Below, in pieces: positions 35,348 through 43,605 of a stretch of 64,000 nucleotides of DNA. Made by a program: the position numbers and the translations under genes. Source of the stretch: Chitinimonas koreensis (GTDB lineage: Bacteria; Pseudomonadota; Gammaproteobacteria; Burkholderiales; Chitinimonadaceae); NCBI RefSeq assembly GCF_014353015.1, contig NZ_CP060704.1, forward strand, positions 3,993,001 to 4,057,000, read 5' to 3'. How positions within the stretch are numbered: position 1 is the stretch's first letter; the number at the start of each line of letters is the position of its first letter. Under the pieces are notes generated by a model. That model was not told the origin of the DNA. It did no database searches and worked only from the letters and a program-made list of their open reading frames with translations.

Positions 35348-36030
35348 TTGGCCTCGTCCGTGAAGGTGAAATGGGTGACCCGCAGGCCGATCGGGTTGAC
35401 GCGGTCGGCCTCCTCGGCCGACTTCGGTGGGATCAGCACGTATTGGACGGTGACGATGATCACGCGCGTGCCCGCCTTGCTGTCCGTCAGCTTGGCGCGG
35501 ACGAGCACCATGTCGGTGCCTTTGTCCGAGATCGGGTTGGACGACAGGATCTCGACGTCGCGCGTCCACGTCGGATCGGTGACCCAGCGCGCCGCAGGCT
35601 GCTCCGCGAGCAGGAAGCGGGTGAGCTCGCCGACGGCGGCACCGCTGGTCATCGCTGCGGCGGCCCGCAGATCGGCCTCGGTGGTCGCGGCATTGCCAGT
35701 CCACACCAGGCGGACCCACCGCCTCGCTTCGTAGGTCTTGTTGATCAGCGCGGGATTGAACTCGCGGGCGGCACGTCGGCTGAGGTAGGTTTCGCCGGTC
35801 TCGGGATTGGCTTCAATGAGGAACGGCACGGCCACCGTCGGCTGGGCCATGCGGTACAGCACGACGAGCAGAACGAGCGTGACCAGCCAGTGCAGCAGGT
35901 CGGCGAGCTCTCGGCGCTGCAGCTTGAGCAGCGGCCGGCCGAAGGCCTCGAAGTAGCGCACCTGGCTGGAGGCCGGCGCCACGGTCGACGGCAGTTCGAC
36001 CGCATCGGGTGGTGATTTGCGTTTGAACAT
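35344..36030 (-). CDS. virB8: VirB8-like T4SS inner membrane protein
   Basis: A 228-residue bitopic protein: cytoplasmic N-terminus, membrane helix at about 46-63 (LHWLVTLVLLVVLYRMA), then a periplasmic NTF2-like domain ending HFTFTDEAK. The length is normal for VirB8. Directly after virB6. Confidence 0.85.
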   Translation of the reverse strand: MFKRKSPPDAVELPSTVAPASSQVRYFEAFGRPLLKLQRRELADLLHWLVTLVLLVVLYRMAQPTVAVPFLIEANPETGETYLSRRAAREFNPALINKTYEARRWVRLVWTGNAATTEADLRAAAAMTSGAAVGELTRFLLAEQPAARWVTDPTWTRDVEILSSNPISDKGTDMVLVRAKLTDSKAGTRVIIVTVQYVLIPPKSAEEADRVNPIGLRVTHFTFTDEAK

Positions 36031-36143
36031 GGCGACGCCTTACTTTCGCAGCGATGACATGGGGGAACGGAACCGGAGGGTGGCGGCATTGCCGCTGATC
36101 AAGCCTTGGGCGACGCCAGGCGCCTGCCACAACATCACGGCGA

Positions 36144-36995
36144 TCAATCCGAGCAGGAGCAGCAAGGGGCCGCCGCCATCAGGTCGGCTGCGGGACCGAA
36201 CGCAGACGCCTGCTGGCTGACCTCGAGCGAGAACTTGGCGGCGACGGCCTGCGCGCCCTCGACCATGCCGGCGGCGAGTTGGATCAAGACGGTGGCCACC
36301 AGCTTGAGCAGCGCGGCGCCGACGCTGAACCGGATCCAGCCGTCACAGAGGAAGGAGAAGCGCTCGACCAGGACCCAGGGCATCAACAGCGGTCCGAAGA
36401 TGAGCGCCAGGATCAGGAAGACGTCGGACAGCGTGTAGAGCGCGAGGTAGATCAGCGCGCACACCAGGATCGACAGCGTGATGGCGCCGATGATGAGGAT
36501 GCGCACCATCATCTGGGTGAGCAGCGTCTGCAGCGCGAAGGGATTGAACGCACTCAGCGTCAGGCCGCCATCGTCGCCACCGGTGAGCTTGCTCATGTCG
36601 AGCATCCAGTCCATCGACGACATGGCCCGCACCAGCGCGGTCAGCGCGATGTTGGCCGCGCCACGGGTGTCGGTCCCGGTCAGATGGCCCGCGAGCTGAT
36701 TGATGCCGTCGACCGCGATGCCCTTGGGACCGTTGGCGGTCATGTAGGCGGTCAGGAAAAACACAACCAGCGAGACGGTGATGACGGTGTTGAGGATGCT
36801 CACCGCGAGCGATGGGCCATTGCCTTCCGCGAACCAATCGACCATGTTCCAGAACAGCGCCCACAGCGCGAGCACGCCGGTGAACTGGAAGCCGATCGGG
36901 ATGGCGCGCGCGATCATCGTGGCGCCCTCGATGGACATGCTGGTCAACGCGGCGTTGATGGTGTCCCAGGCGAGCGTGGCGAGATCCGCGGCCAT
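36144..36995 (-). CDS. virB6: VirB6/TrbL-like polytopic membrane protein, C-terminus apparently frameshifted
   Basis: A multi-helix inner membrane channel protein (283 residues as read; ATG 36995, MAADLATLAWDTINAAL, with GGGAGG upstream and TGATG overlap). As read it ends in an unnatural Cys-rich tail (APCCSCSD). The adjacent frame continues to 36040 with GGPLLLLLGLIAVMLWQAPG..., a textbook last helix for VirB6 followed by a short tail. A one-base shift in the GGCGGCGGCCCC stretch near 36180 restores a ~318-residue protein. It lies in normal order between virB5 and virB8. Confidence 0.75.
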   Translation of the reverse strand: MAADLATLAWDTINAALTSMSIEGATMIARAIPIGFQFTGVLALWALFWNMVDWFAEGNGPSLAVSILNTVITVSLVVFFLTAYMTANGPKGIAVDGINQLAGHLTGTDTRGAANIALTALVRAMSSMDWMLDMSKLTGGDDGGLTLSAFNPFALQTLLTQMMVRILIIGAITLSILVCALIYLALYTLSDVFLILALIFGPLLMPWVLVERFSFLCDGWIRFSVGAALLKLVATVLIQLAAGMVEGAQAVAAKFSLEVSQQASAFGPAADLMAAAPCCSCSD

Positions 36996-37276
36996 CACAG
37001 CCTCCCCAGCCATGCGGCGATCGCCAGCAGCGGAGGCAACGCCATCAGCGCCAAGAGGCCGGCGACCACCAACCGCGGCTGATCCTGGCTGGTTACCCCC
37101 ACGGCCCAGGCGAACGCATGGCGAGCCGAAGCGCCGGCGATCGCCGGCGCCGGCAGCCGCTCCCGCTCCTCCCCGTCCAGCTGGCCCCGCACCTCCAGCG
37201 CCGCATCCAGCAACGCGGCGTCGTCGTCGGCAAGTCGGCTGACACGATAGGCCAGGCTACGCAGCGGGGGCCTCAC
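36995..37276 (-). CDS. Small membrane protein between virB5 and virB6
   Basis: A 93-residue protein with a soluble N-terminal half and one C-terminal hydrophobic segment (about 68-90, LVVAGLLALMALPPLLAIAA). It overlaps both neighbours by a few bases, so it belongs to the T4SS operon. In other VirB systems this place may hold a VirB7-like or entry-exclusion protein, but it has no lipobox, so I leave it unnamed. Confidence 0.6.
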   Translation of the reverse strand: MRPPLRSLAYRVSRLADDDAALLDAALEVRGQLDGEERERLPAPAIAGASARHAFAWAVGVTSQDQPRLVVAGLLALMALPPLLAIAAWLGRL

Positions 37277-38034
37277 TTGAGCACCCCAGGCAGGTCGGAG
37301 CGGAAATCGTTGGTGAACTGTTCGTTCGCCTGCCGCTTGGCCTTCATCGCTGCGTATTCGTCGATCCGGCGCTGCGCTTCGGCCTGGCGCGCCTCCTCCT
37401 GCAGCTGCAATCCCTCGCTTCGGTCAACCATCGACCGCCGCATCAGGTCGCGAATGCCCGCCAGCTCGCCGGACATCATGTGGCTGTACTGGGCCAGGGT
37501 CTGGAGCCCTTCCACGTTGCCGGCGATGCCCGGGATGGTCTGGTACAGATCCTGGTATTCCTGGTTGCGTTGCTCCGCATCGTCGAGCGCCGCGACGTCG
37601 TCCTCGAGCTGCTGGGCGAAGATGCCGCCGCGCTGCTTGGCCAGGTCAACCTCCGCCTGGAAGTACTCGCGCGGATCCATGCGCATGCGCTTCATTTCGT
37701 CGAGCCGACGCTTGAGCACCTTGCGGGCCTCCTGGCTCGACGATTTCAGGCTCTTGACGCTCTGGTACAGCGCGCGCAGGCCGGCGAGTTGCCGGTTGTA
37801 GAACGCGAGGCGCCGCCCAACCTGGGCAGGGTCGAGCTGCTTCAGGTTCGCGATCATCGTCTCGAACTGGCGGATCTGATTGGTGATCTGGGTCACCTCG
37901 CTGGACTGCACCAGGATCAGTTCGAGGTTGTTCATGATCTGGGTCCACTCGGTCGCCCACCACGCGGCCTGGGTCGGTGGCGCCAACAGCGCGAACGACA
38001 GCAGGACGGCGAGGACGCGCTTAGAACGCTTCAT
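37273..38034 (-). CDS. virB5: VirB5/TrbJ-like minor T4SS pilus protein
   Basis: A 253-residue exported protein: signal peptide MKRSKRVLAVLLSFALLAPP (cleavage after TQA), then long helices (QITNQIRQFETMIANLKQL..., ARQAEAQRRIDEYAAMKAKR). ATG 38034 has GAGGAGACC upstream; upstream open frame lies in virB4. VirB5 is a pilus-tip component. Confidence 0.75.
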   Translation of the reverse strand: MKRSKRVLAVLLSFALLAPPTQAAWWATEWTQIMNNLELILVQSSEVTQITNQIRQFETMIANLKQLDPAQVGRRLAFYNRQLAGLRALYQSVKSLKSSSQEARKVLKRRLDEMKRMRMDPREYFQAEVDLAKQRGGIFAQQLEDDVAALDDAEQRNQEYQDLYQTIPGIAGNVEGLQTLAQYSHMMSGELAGIRDLMRRSMVDRSEGLQLQEEARQAEAQRRIDEYAAMKAKRQANEQFTNDFRSDLPGVLK

Positions 38035-40596
38035 CTGAGGTCTCCTCGGGGACGGGGATGCGAGACATGGCGTCGAGATAGGCCGCTTCCCAACCGGGCT
38101 TGCCGTGGCCTTGCTGCCAATGCGCGTCGAAAGTGTTCTGGGCCAGCGCGTCAGAACGGCAGTACGCCAGCGCGAACGCATCGAGGTCGGTGCTGAACAG
38201 GCGCGAGATGCCCTCCTGCACCAGCAGGTACTGCTTCTTCGGGATCGCCGTGGCGATCTGCTGGATCTGTTTGGGATTGAGGTTCAGCTCAGTCGCGTAG
38301 AGCTGGGCGAGCGACTGCTTGTGCGCGCTCTTGTTGGGCAGATAGAAATAGGTCGCGATGTTGTCGCGCAGCGAGGCCTTGATCTGCGGGCTGTTGACAC
38401 CATCCTCGGGGCTCTGGACGGTCAGGATCAGGTTGCACAGCTTCTTGCCGAGCCGCTTGAGCAGGCCGTCCATGCGGGCGGCGAACCACGGATGGCGCAG
38501 CAGGTCGCCGGCCTCCTCGGCGTAGATGACGGTCGGCACCAGCTCGGTCTGCTGGTTCAGCATGTCCTCGATGCGGTACAGCATCAGGTCGAAGAAGAGC
38601 TCGGCCGCCTTGGGCGCGACCAGCACGCCACCCATTTCGATGCAGAGGTTGTCGGCGATGCCGAAGTCGTCCTCGGCGTGATCGAAGATTGCGCCGTAAG
38701 CGCCGCCTTCGATCCACGGGCCAGCGCGTCCTTGAGCTTTCCGGGCGGAAGATGGAGCCAGATCGTCTGCAGGCGCCAAAGGCGCCAACTCGCCGCCGGC
38801 AATCCAGCGGTCATCTCCATCGCCTCGTGCAGCGACTTCGCATCATCCGCGTCGAAGGCGCTACCGACCGTGCCGGCAAGCTGCTTGATCCATTCCGTCA
38901 GGAACAGCCAGTGACGCTTGTCCGCGAGCAACACCAGCGGGTTGATACGGGTTTCCGAATCGCGGGTATTGATCCAGGTCCCGCCGGTCAACAGGGTGGG
39001 AATGCGGCAGCTGCGGTCGCGGTCGAAGCGGATCACCCGGACCTTGCCGTAACGTGCAAACAGCACGAGCAGCAGGTTGATCAGCACCGTCTTGCCGCCG
39101 CGTGTGGGTCCGACCACCAGCACGTGCCCTTTGTCGAGCGCGTGGAAGTTCACGTTGACCGCGGTGCCATGCTCGGTGAGGAATTGCACCAGGGCCGGGC
39201 AGATCCGCTTGAGCTGCTCGGTGAGGTAGCCGTTGATCGAGTCTCCCGGGCGGACGGTGAACACCGGCGCCAGGTGAGCGATATGAGCGCTGGAGAATTC
39301 GATCCAACGCACGATCTCGCCCCACTGCCCGGGCAGCGTGCCGGCGTAGGCGCTGACGAGGTGGAAGGTCTCGCGAATCGGCAGCAGGCGTGCGCTGCGC
39401 AGCTCGTTTTCGACCAGATCGACGGCGTCCTGCAGTTTTTCCGGGCTGTCTGCATGGACCAGGATGGTGAGGTTCGCCGGGCCGTAGCCGATCGTGTCTT
39501 CCTCGATCTCCTTGATGATGCTTTCGACCTCGGCAACCGCCGCAGCCTTGTCGGCGCGCGGTGTGACACCCTCCATGTCCTTCTTCTTGGCGAGCGCGGC
39601 CGCGACGTAGGTCAGCGGGTTGAACTTCGTCAGGTCGAAGTAATACTTGCGCGCCTTGAGCAATCGCAGCGCGTCGTCGCGATGCAGCTTCCGCCAGCAC
39701 AGCGAGAGGGTGAGCTCGACCGGCAAGGTCAGTAGCCGTTCCAGCTTGCGCACGCGAGCGCCGTCTGGCGGGGTCGGCCATTGCTTGATCTGGATCGCCG
39801 CCGTGTACTTCGTGCGAAAGCCCCGAATCACCAAATGGTCGCCGCGGGGCTCGATGACCGCGTCGCCCAGCGCCGCGTCCATCAGCACGTTGTTGGGCAA
39901 GGCGACCCGGGCCTGGCCGGCGTGCACGATCGACGCGCAGGCGTGCAGGAAAGCGTGCAACGCATCGCCACGCAGCCGCTCGAACTGCATGTCCGGCAAG
40001 GCCTGGGTCGTCGTCGCGAGCATTTCCTCGTAGCGCGCGACGGCCAGGTCGAGCTCACCGGCGGTGTAGGCGAAAGCGCTACCCGCAAAGAAGTGCGTGC
40101 GGATCGCTTCGAACAATGCCTTCGGCAGGCTATCGCTACGCCTGATGGCATGGGTCAACCGGTCCTGCAGACCCATCTTGTTGGCCAGCGCATTGCCCAG
40201 CAGCGACAGGTAATGCCGATTGACGAAGTTCTTTCCGCCGGCAGCCTGCCGCGCCGCCATGTGCGCGTCGAGCTGGGCGGCGATCGGATTGAGGAACTGG
40301 CCTGTCGGCCAGTTCGATTCCGCGCGTCGGTGGACGGTCCACCACAGCGTCGGTGGCCACTGCTTGAGGCCGTTCAGCACGCCCTGCAGCTGCTGCGCCC
40401 ATTGGTTGACTTCGCCGTTCATCAACGCCTCAGCGTCGATGCCGCCGATGGCGTAGCAAGCCAACAGGCCAGAGTCCTTGTTGACGATCAGCTTGTCGTC
40501 GTACGCGAACAACCAGGGCGCGAGCTCAGCCGTAGAGCGCCGCTCATCGTCGCCGACGTGGTCGTAGCGAAAACGCTGATCGCGCAGGTTCAGCAC
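38021..40596 (-). pseudogene. virB4: VirB4-like T4SS ATPase, interrupted by a -1 frameshift
   Basis: Two overlapping frames make one CagE/TrbE/VirB4 ATPase of ~858 residues. The first (40596 to about 38700) has the N-terminal domain and Walker A GPTRGGKTVL near residue 495. The second (about 38720 to 38021) has the Walker B-like VIYAEEAGDLL and ends EETSDEAF just inside virB5. The break is at GCCCGTGG near 38718: one extra base reads ...KDALAR-WIEGGAYGAIFD. Without repair the product lacks Walker B and would be inactive, which would block conjugation. Sequence error is a serious alternative because all other transfer genes look intact or near-intact. Confidence 0.8.
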
Positions 40597-40931
40597 AGCG
40601 AACCCCGCCCGAGGCCGGAGGGCCGCGCGTTACGGCGCAACTGGTGGTGGGGCCATGGGTCGTAGCAGGCGGCCTGGTGGTAGTAGCGCCACAGCACGCT
40701 GGGTAGGCATGGATCGATCCGATAGACCCAGCCGAGCGCCTCGTGGATGAGGCCGAAGAAGGCAATCGCCGCGAAGGAGAACGCGCCGTTCAGCGTGTAC
40801 GCGATCATGAGCACCATGGCGCACACCATCCACAGCGAGAGCGCGATCTTCCAAGGCACCGAGCGCAAGGCGAGCCGGTTGGCTACCGCGGGCAGGATCG
40901 GGATGACGGTCAATTCGACGAACTCGCTCAT
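40590..40931 (-). CDS. virB3: VirB3-like T4SS membrane protein
   Basis: A 113-residue protein with two membrane helices (about 20-60) and a VirB3-style N-terminus (VELTVIPILPAVANRLALR). It overlaps virB4 by seven bases and follows virB2, the standard VirB order. Confidence 0.75.
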   Translation of the reverse strand: MSEFVELTVIPILPAVANRLALRSVPWKIALSLWMVCAMVLMIAYTLNGAFSFAAIAFFGLIHEALGWVYRIDPCLPSVLWRYYHQAACYDPWPHHQLRRNARPSGLGRGSLC

Positions 40932-40946
40932 GGTCGATCGCGCCGA

Positions 40947-41282
40947 TCAGTTGCACATGTAGCTTTGCAGACCCGGGAAGGTCTTCATCCCCAGCGGAAC
41001 GATGCCGATGAGGCCGACGACGACGATGAAGATGCGTACCACCATCGTTCCGGACTTTTCTCCTTTCTCGCCTTGAAAGACCGAGAACAGGATCATCACC
41101 AGCCCGAACAAGCCGAGGAACGCGGCCGCTTCCTTCGACACTTCGGGGAGCAGGTTGCACATCGGCTCCATCAGGCCGAGGACCGCCGCGCTGGCGGGCA
41201 CGCTCGCGAGGCCGAAGGTCAGGGCAACCACACACAACTTGGCGGTTGTGGAGGGCATGGGACGGGGATTGCACGGTTGCAT
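40947..41282 (-). CDS. virB2: VirB2-like major T4SS pilin
   Basis: A 111-residue prepilin: signal peptide ending near ASVPASA|A, then two hydrophobic segments (about 55-72 and 80-100) joined by a short basic loop (GEKGEKSGT). ATG 41282 (MQPCNPRPMPSTT) has AGGAGC upstream; ATG 41300 is less likely. It forms the conjugative (T4SS) pilus, distinct from the PilS thin pilus. Confidence 0.75.
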   Translation of the reverse strand: MQPCNPRPMPSTTAKLCVVALTFGLASVPASAAVLGLMEPMCNLLPEVSKEAAAFLGLFGLVMILFSVFQGEKGEKSGTMVVRIFIVVVGLIGIVPLGMKTFPGLQSYMCN

Positions 41283-41303
41283 GAGGCAGCTCCTGGGCAT
41301 GGG

Positions 41304-42323
41304 TCAGTAGAAGCGGTGGTAGAGGCGCTGGGTCTGGTAGCGGTCTTGCTCGTCGACGCCGAGTACCGCGAGCACCGAAAGGGGAAATCGCTCGTGCCTG
41401 TATCGCGAGGCCTGGATCACGTAGTGGATGGCCGAGCCGATCTTTCGGCGCAGTGCGCCGAGCGGCAGCGTCGACGCCTTGGGGCTCTGGCGCACCAGGT
41501 CCTCCAGGCGATACAGGGCCAGCTCGTCGCTGTCGGCATGGATGGAACAGATGCCGCCGGAGTGGCCGGTATTGAGGACATCGAGGTAGTCGTAGGCCGT
41601 GCCGTCGCGTACTTCGCCGATCACCGGCTGGTCCGGCCTGAATCGCATCAGCAGCCGCACAGCGTCCTGCATGGAAAAGCCCATGTCGGCGTTGCACTCG
41701 AACTGCACAGAGTTCGGATGCACGAGCTCCAGCTCGCGCGTGTCTTCGATGGAGATCAGCCGGCGTTCGCGGCGGATCTGAGAGATAAGCGCGTTGATGA
41801 AGGTGGTCTTGCCGGTCGAAGTGCCACCCGACACGAGGACGTTCGCGCCAGAGCGCATGACCCAACCGAGGAAGTCGGCCAGCGCACGCCCACCCTGCGC
41901 CACGGCAGCCGGGTCGGGCCGCTCCGCCGCCAGTTCTGCCGGCAGCGGGATACGATTCAGCAGGCCTCGCTCGAGGTAGTCATCGACCGACAGCTGCGTC
42001 GGCGAGTGCTTGCGGATGGCGATCGCATCGCCATGCACGGCGAACGGGTGGTGGACGGCGGCAAATCGGTAACCCGGGAGCCGGGCGTCGATGAAGGGCG
42101 CGCGGCCTTTGGTGGCCAGGTTCGAAAGCGTGCGCAAGCCGCCGGACAAGTTGCTCGGGCTCAGTTCGACGTCGAGTTGCGTCATTTCGCCGCGCCGCTC
42201 GATCCAGACGTTGTCCGGGCTGTTGACCATGATTTCCTGGACGGTCGGATCCGCCATGAAGGGCAATAGCGGCGCCATGTGCTGCTGGAACAGCGCGGTC
42301 AACTCTCGCTCGTAGGTAATCAC
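41304..42323 (-). CDS. virB11: VirB11-like T4SS ATPase
   Basis: A 339-residue hexameric traffic ATPase: Walker A GGTSTGKTT near 165-173, Asp box ISIEDTRELEL, Walker B PVIGEVRDG, His box NTGHSGGICSIHAD. The start is GTG 42323 (VITYERELTALF), because GGAGGTGAT precedes it at ideal distance; the longer open frame upstream is non-coding. It is the first gene of the leftward transfer operon, before virB2, an unusual place for virB11 compared with classical virB1-11 order. Confidence 0.85.
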   Translation of the reverse strand: MITYERELTALFQQHMAPLLPFMADPTVQEIMVNSPDNVWIERRGEMTQLDVELSPSNLSGGLRTLSNLATKGRAPFIDARLPGYRFAAVHHPFAVHGDAIAIRKHSPTQLSVDDYLERGLLNRIPLPAELAAERPDPAAVAQGGRALADFLGWVMRSGANVLVSGGTSTGKTTFINALISQIRRERRLISIEDTRELELVHPNSVQFECNADMGFSMQDAVRLLMRFRPDQPVIGEVRDGTAYDYLDVLNTGHSGGICSIHADSDELALYRLEDLVRQSPKASTLPLGALRRKIGSAIHYVIQASRYRHERFPLSVLAVLGVDEQDRYQTQRLYHRFY

Positions 42324-42576
42324 GCGATCACCTCCGAACCATCCGGCTCGCATGACCGCGACCCATTCGCCGGATGCGAATCCGCATGCGGATGCTGGTC
42401 TGTGAATGAGCGAACGGCGCGTGCCATGGCCAATCAATTCCGTAGTGAAAAAGTGGCTGCCGCGTAAACGGCAGCCCCAATCGCTTGTTTGCCCTGCAAC
42501 AAAACGAACTAGGCCCACTTGGAGAAGGGCCAGCTCGTGTCAGCTGCGGAGCGGAATTTATTGGCTGGGCAATAGG

Positions 42577-42615
42577 AAAGTCACTGCAAAACCCTTTCTG
42601 AATGAGAAAGGGTTT
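42577..42615. repeat. Inverted repeat with AAAGTCA motif, copy 1
   Basis: AAAGTCA, four variable bases, AAAACCCTTTCT, then a 5-base loop and AGAAAGGGTTT. Perfect 11-bp stem (42589-42599 with 42605-42615). A second copy of the same motif lies at 43004, in direct orientation. Confidence 0.7.
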
Positions 42616-42797
42616 ATGCGTGACATAAGCAGATCGGGCGTGTAATACTGATAGGTTTTCCGTGCGGAACCGCGATGGCGGCGCCATCGTAAAATCAAAG
42701 AGATAGCGCGATCAGGTATTTCGGACGGGCTGGGTTGCGCTGTCCGCATGAGGACAGTGCCGGGCAGAATGGATAAGGGTCCTACCAAAAGGGCCGG

Positions 42798-42834
42798 CCC
42801 TGGAAATCGCTGGTAATTCCCGCGATTTCCAGGG
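42798..42834. repeat. Perfect 13-bp inverted repeat
   Basis: CCCTGGAAATCGC (42798-42810) and its exact complement GCGATTTCCAGGG (42822-42834) flank an 11-base loop TGGTAATTCCC. No T-run follows, so it is not a standard terminator; an oriT-type relaxase recognition hairpin is one possibility. Confidence 0.7.
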
Positions 42835-42884
42835 CAAACGGCCTTAATGGAAATGGGGCAAGAGCCTTACGGGACAAGGGGCAG

Positions 42885-42918
42885 CGGCCTGCTGCGCCCT
42901 GGCTGGCTCAGCAGGCCG
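42885..42918. repeat. Perfect 10-bp inverted repeat
   Basis: CGGCCTGCTG (42885-42894) and CAGCAGGCCG (42909-42918) flank a 14-base loop. Confidence 0.6.
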
Positions 42919-43003
42919 AAAGGGCCGCAAGGGGAAATGGCGCAATGGCCCGAAACGGAATGGCGTATCGCCGGGCTCTTTAGCGTGCCGCAAATATTCG
43001 CGC

Positions 43004-43050
43004 AAAGTCAATCGAAAACCCTTTCTCATCGCGGAAGGGTTTTCGATTGA
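43004..43050. repeat. Perfect 16-bp inverted repeat with AAAGTCA motif, copy 2
   Basis: TCAATCGAAAACCCTT (43008-43023) pairs exactly with AAGGGTTTTCGATTGA (43035-43050) across an 11-base loop, 57 bases before the start of the relaxase operon. It shares AAAGTCA-N4-AAAACCCTTTCT with copy 1. It may be an operator controlling the relaxase operon or part of oriT. Confidence 0.7.
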
Positions 43051-43107
43051 TATAGCGGGGCCAATTTCGCTAGCCTCGCCCATCCCATTGCGATCTGTAA
43101 GTTTCCC

Positions 43108-43605
43108 GTGGCCCGACTCAAACCCACCGCATCGGCCTGCCGTGCGCCATTGACCAATCAGCTCCTGCGACAACTCGCAGCGCTGAATATGGCCGATTGG
43201 TTCATTCCGGCAATGAGCTGGCTGGGGCATTACGACGGCTGGATCAGCTATGCGAATGCCGAACGGTTGCTGCAAATCGATGATGTGCCGCTGCTGCAAT
43301 TCCAAGTGGGGCTCGAACGACTCGCCGGCCGCACGCGCCGGCCGAACGACAGCGACGTCGCGCATGTCCTGTCGCAGCTGGACTGCCTCACCTGGCGCGC
43401 CGCGGCGGACTGCCCCACTTCCGGCCGGGCGGGCGAATGGGACAGCACCCAGGAACCCTTCTCTCGGCTACTGCGGCGCGGCCCCGTGCGAGTCTGGCGC
43501 CAGTCGACGCCCTCTCCGCGCCGCGACAGGATCTACAGCTGGCTGCTCGACCGCCATGACGGCCGCGTCCGCATATGCGGACGCACCGAGGAACGGCCGG
43601 TATGA
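43108..43605 (+). CDS. First gene of the relaxase operon, unknown function
   Basis: A 165-residue protein from GTG 43108 (MARLKPTASACRAP). The N-terminal half (about 15-75) looks like a helical DNA-binding module; the C-terminal part is Arg-rich. It overlaps the relaxase start by four bases, so it may be a relaxosome accessory or transfer regulator. No family recognised. Confidence 0.6.
   Translation: MARLKPTASACRAPLTNQLLRQLAALNMADWFIPAMSWLGHYDGWISYANAERLLQIDDVPLLQFQVGLERLAGRTRRPNDSDVAHVLSQLDCLTWRAAADCPTSGRAGEWDSTQEPFSRLLRRGPVRVWRQSTPSPRRDRIYSWLLDRHDGRVRICGRTEERPV

Larger units (their letters stand above)
42324..43107. other. Non-coding region between divergent transfer operons (candidate oriT/regulatory region)
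   Basis: About 780 bases without a supported gene, between virB11 (leftward) and the relaxase operon (rightward). It holds four strong perfect inverted repeats, listed separately, and two near-identical direct copies of AAAGTCA-N4-AAAACCCTTTCT. A non-coding region rich in hairpins next to the relaxase operon is where an origin of transfer or a shared transfer control region is expected. No nick site can be named from sequence alone. Confidence 0.5.

Noticed and set aside
5596..40596. Programmed -1 frameshifting as the cause of the six frame breaks
   Set aside because: No classical slippery heptamer with downstream structure at most sites; unrelated genes are affected. Sequence error or decay is simpler.
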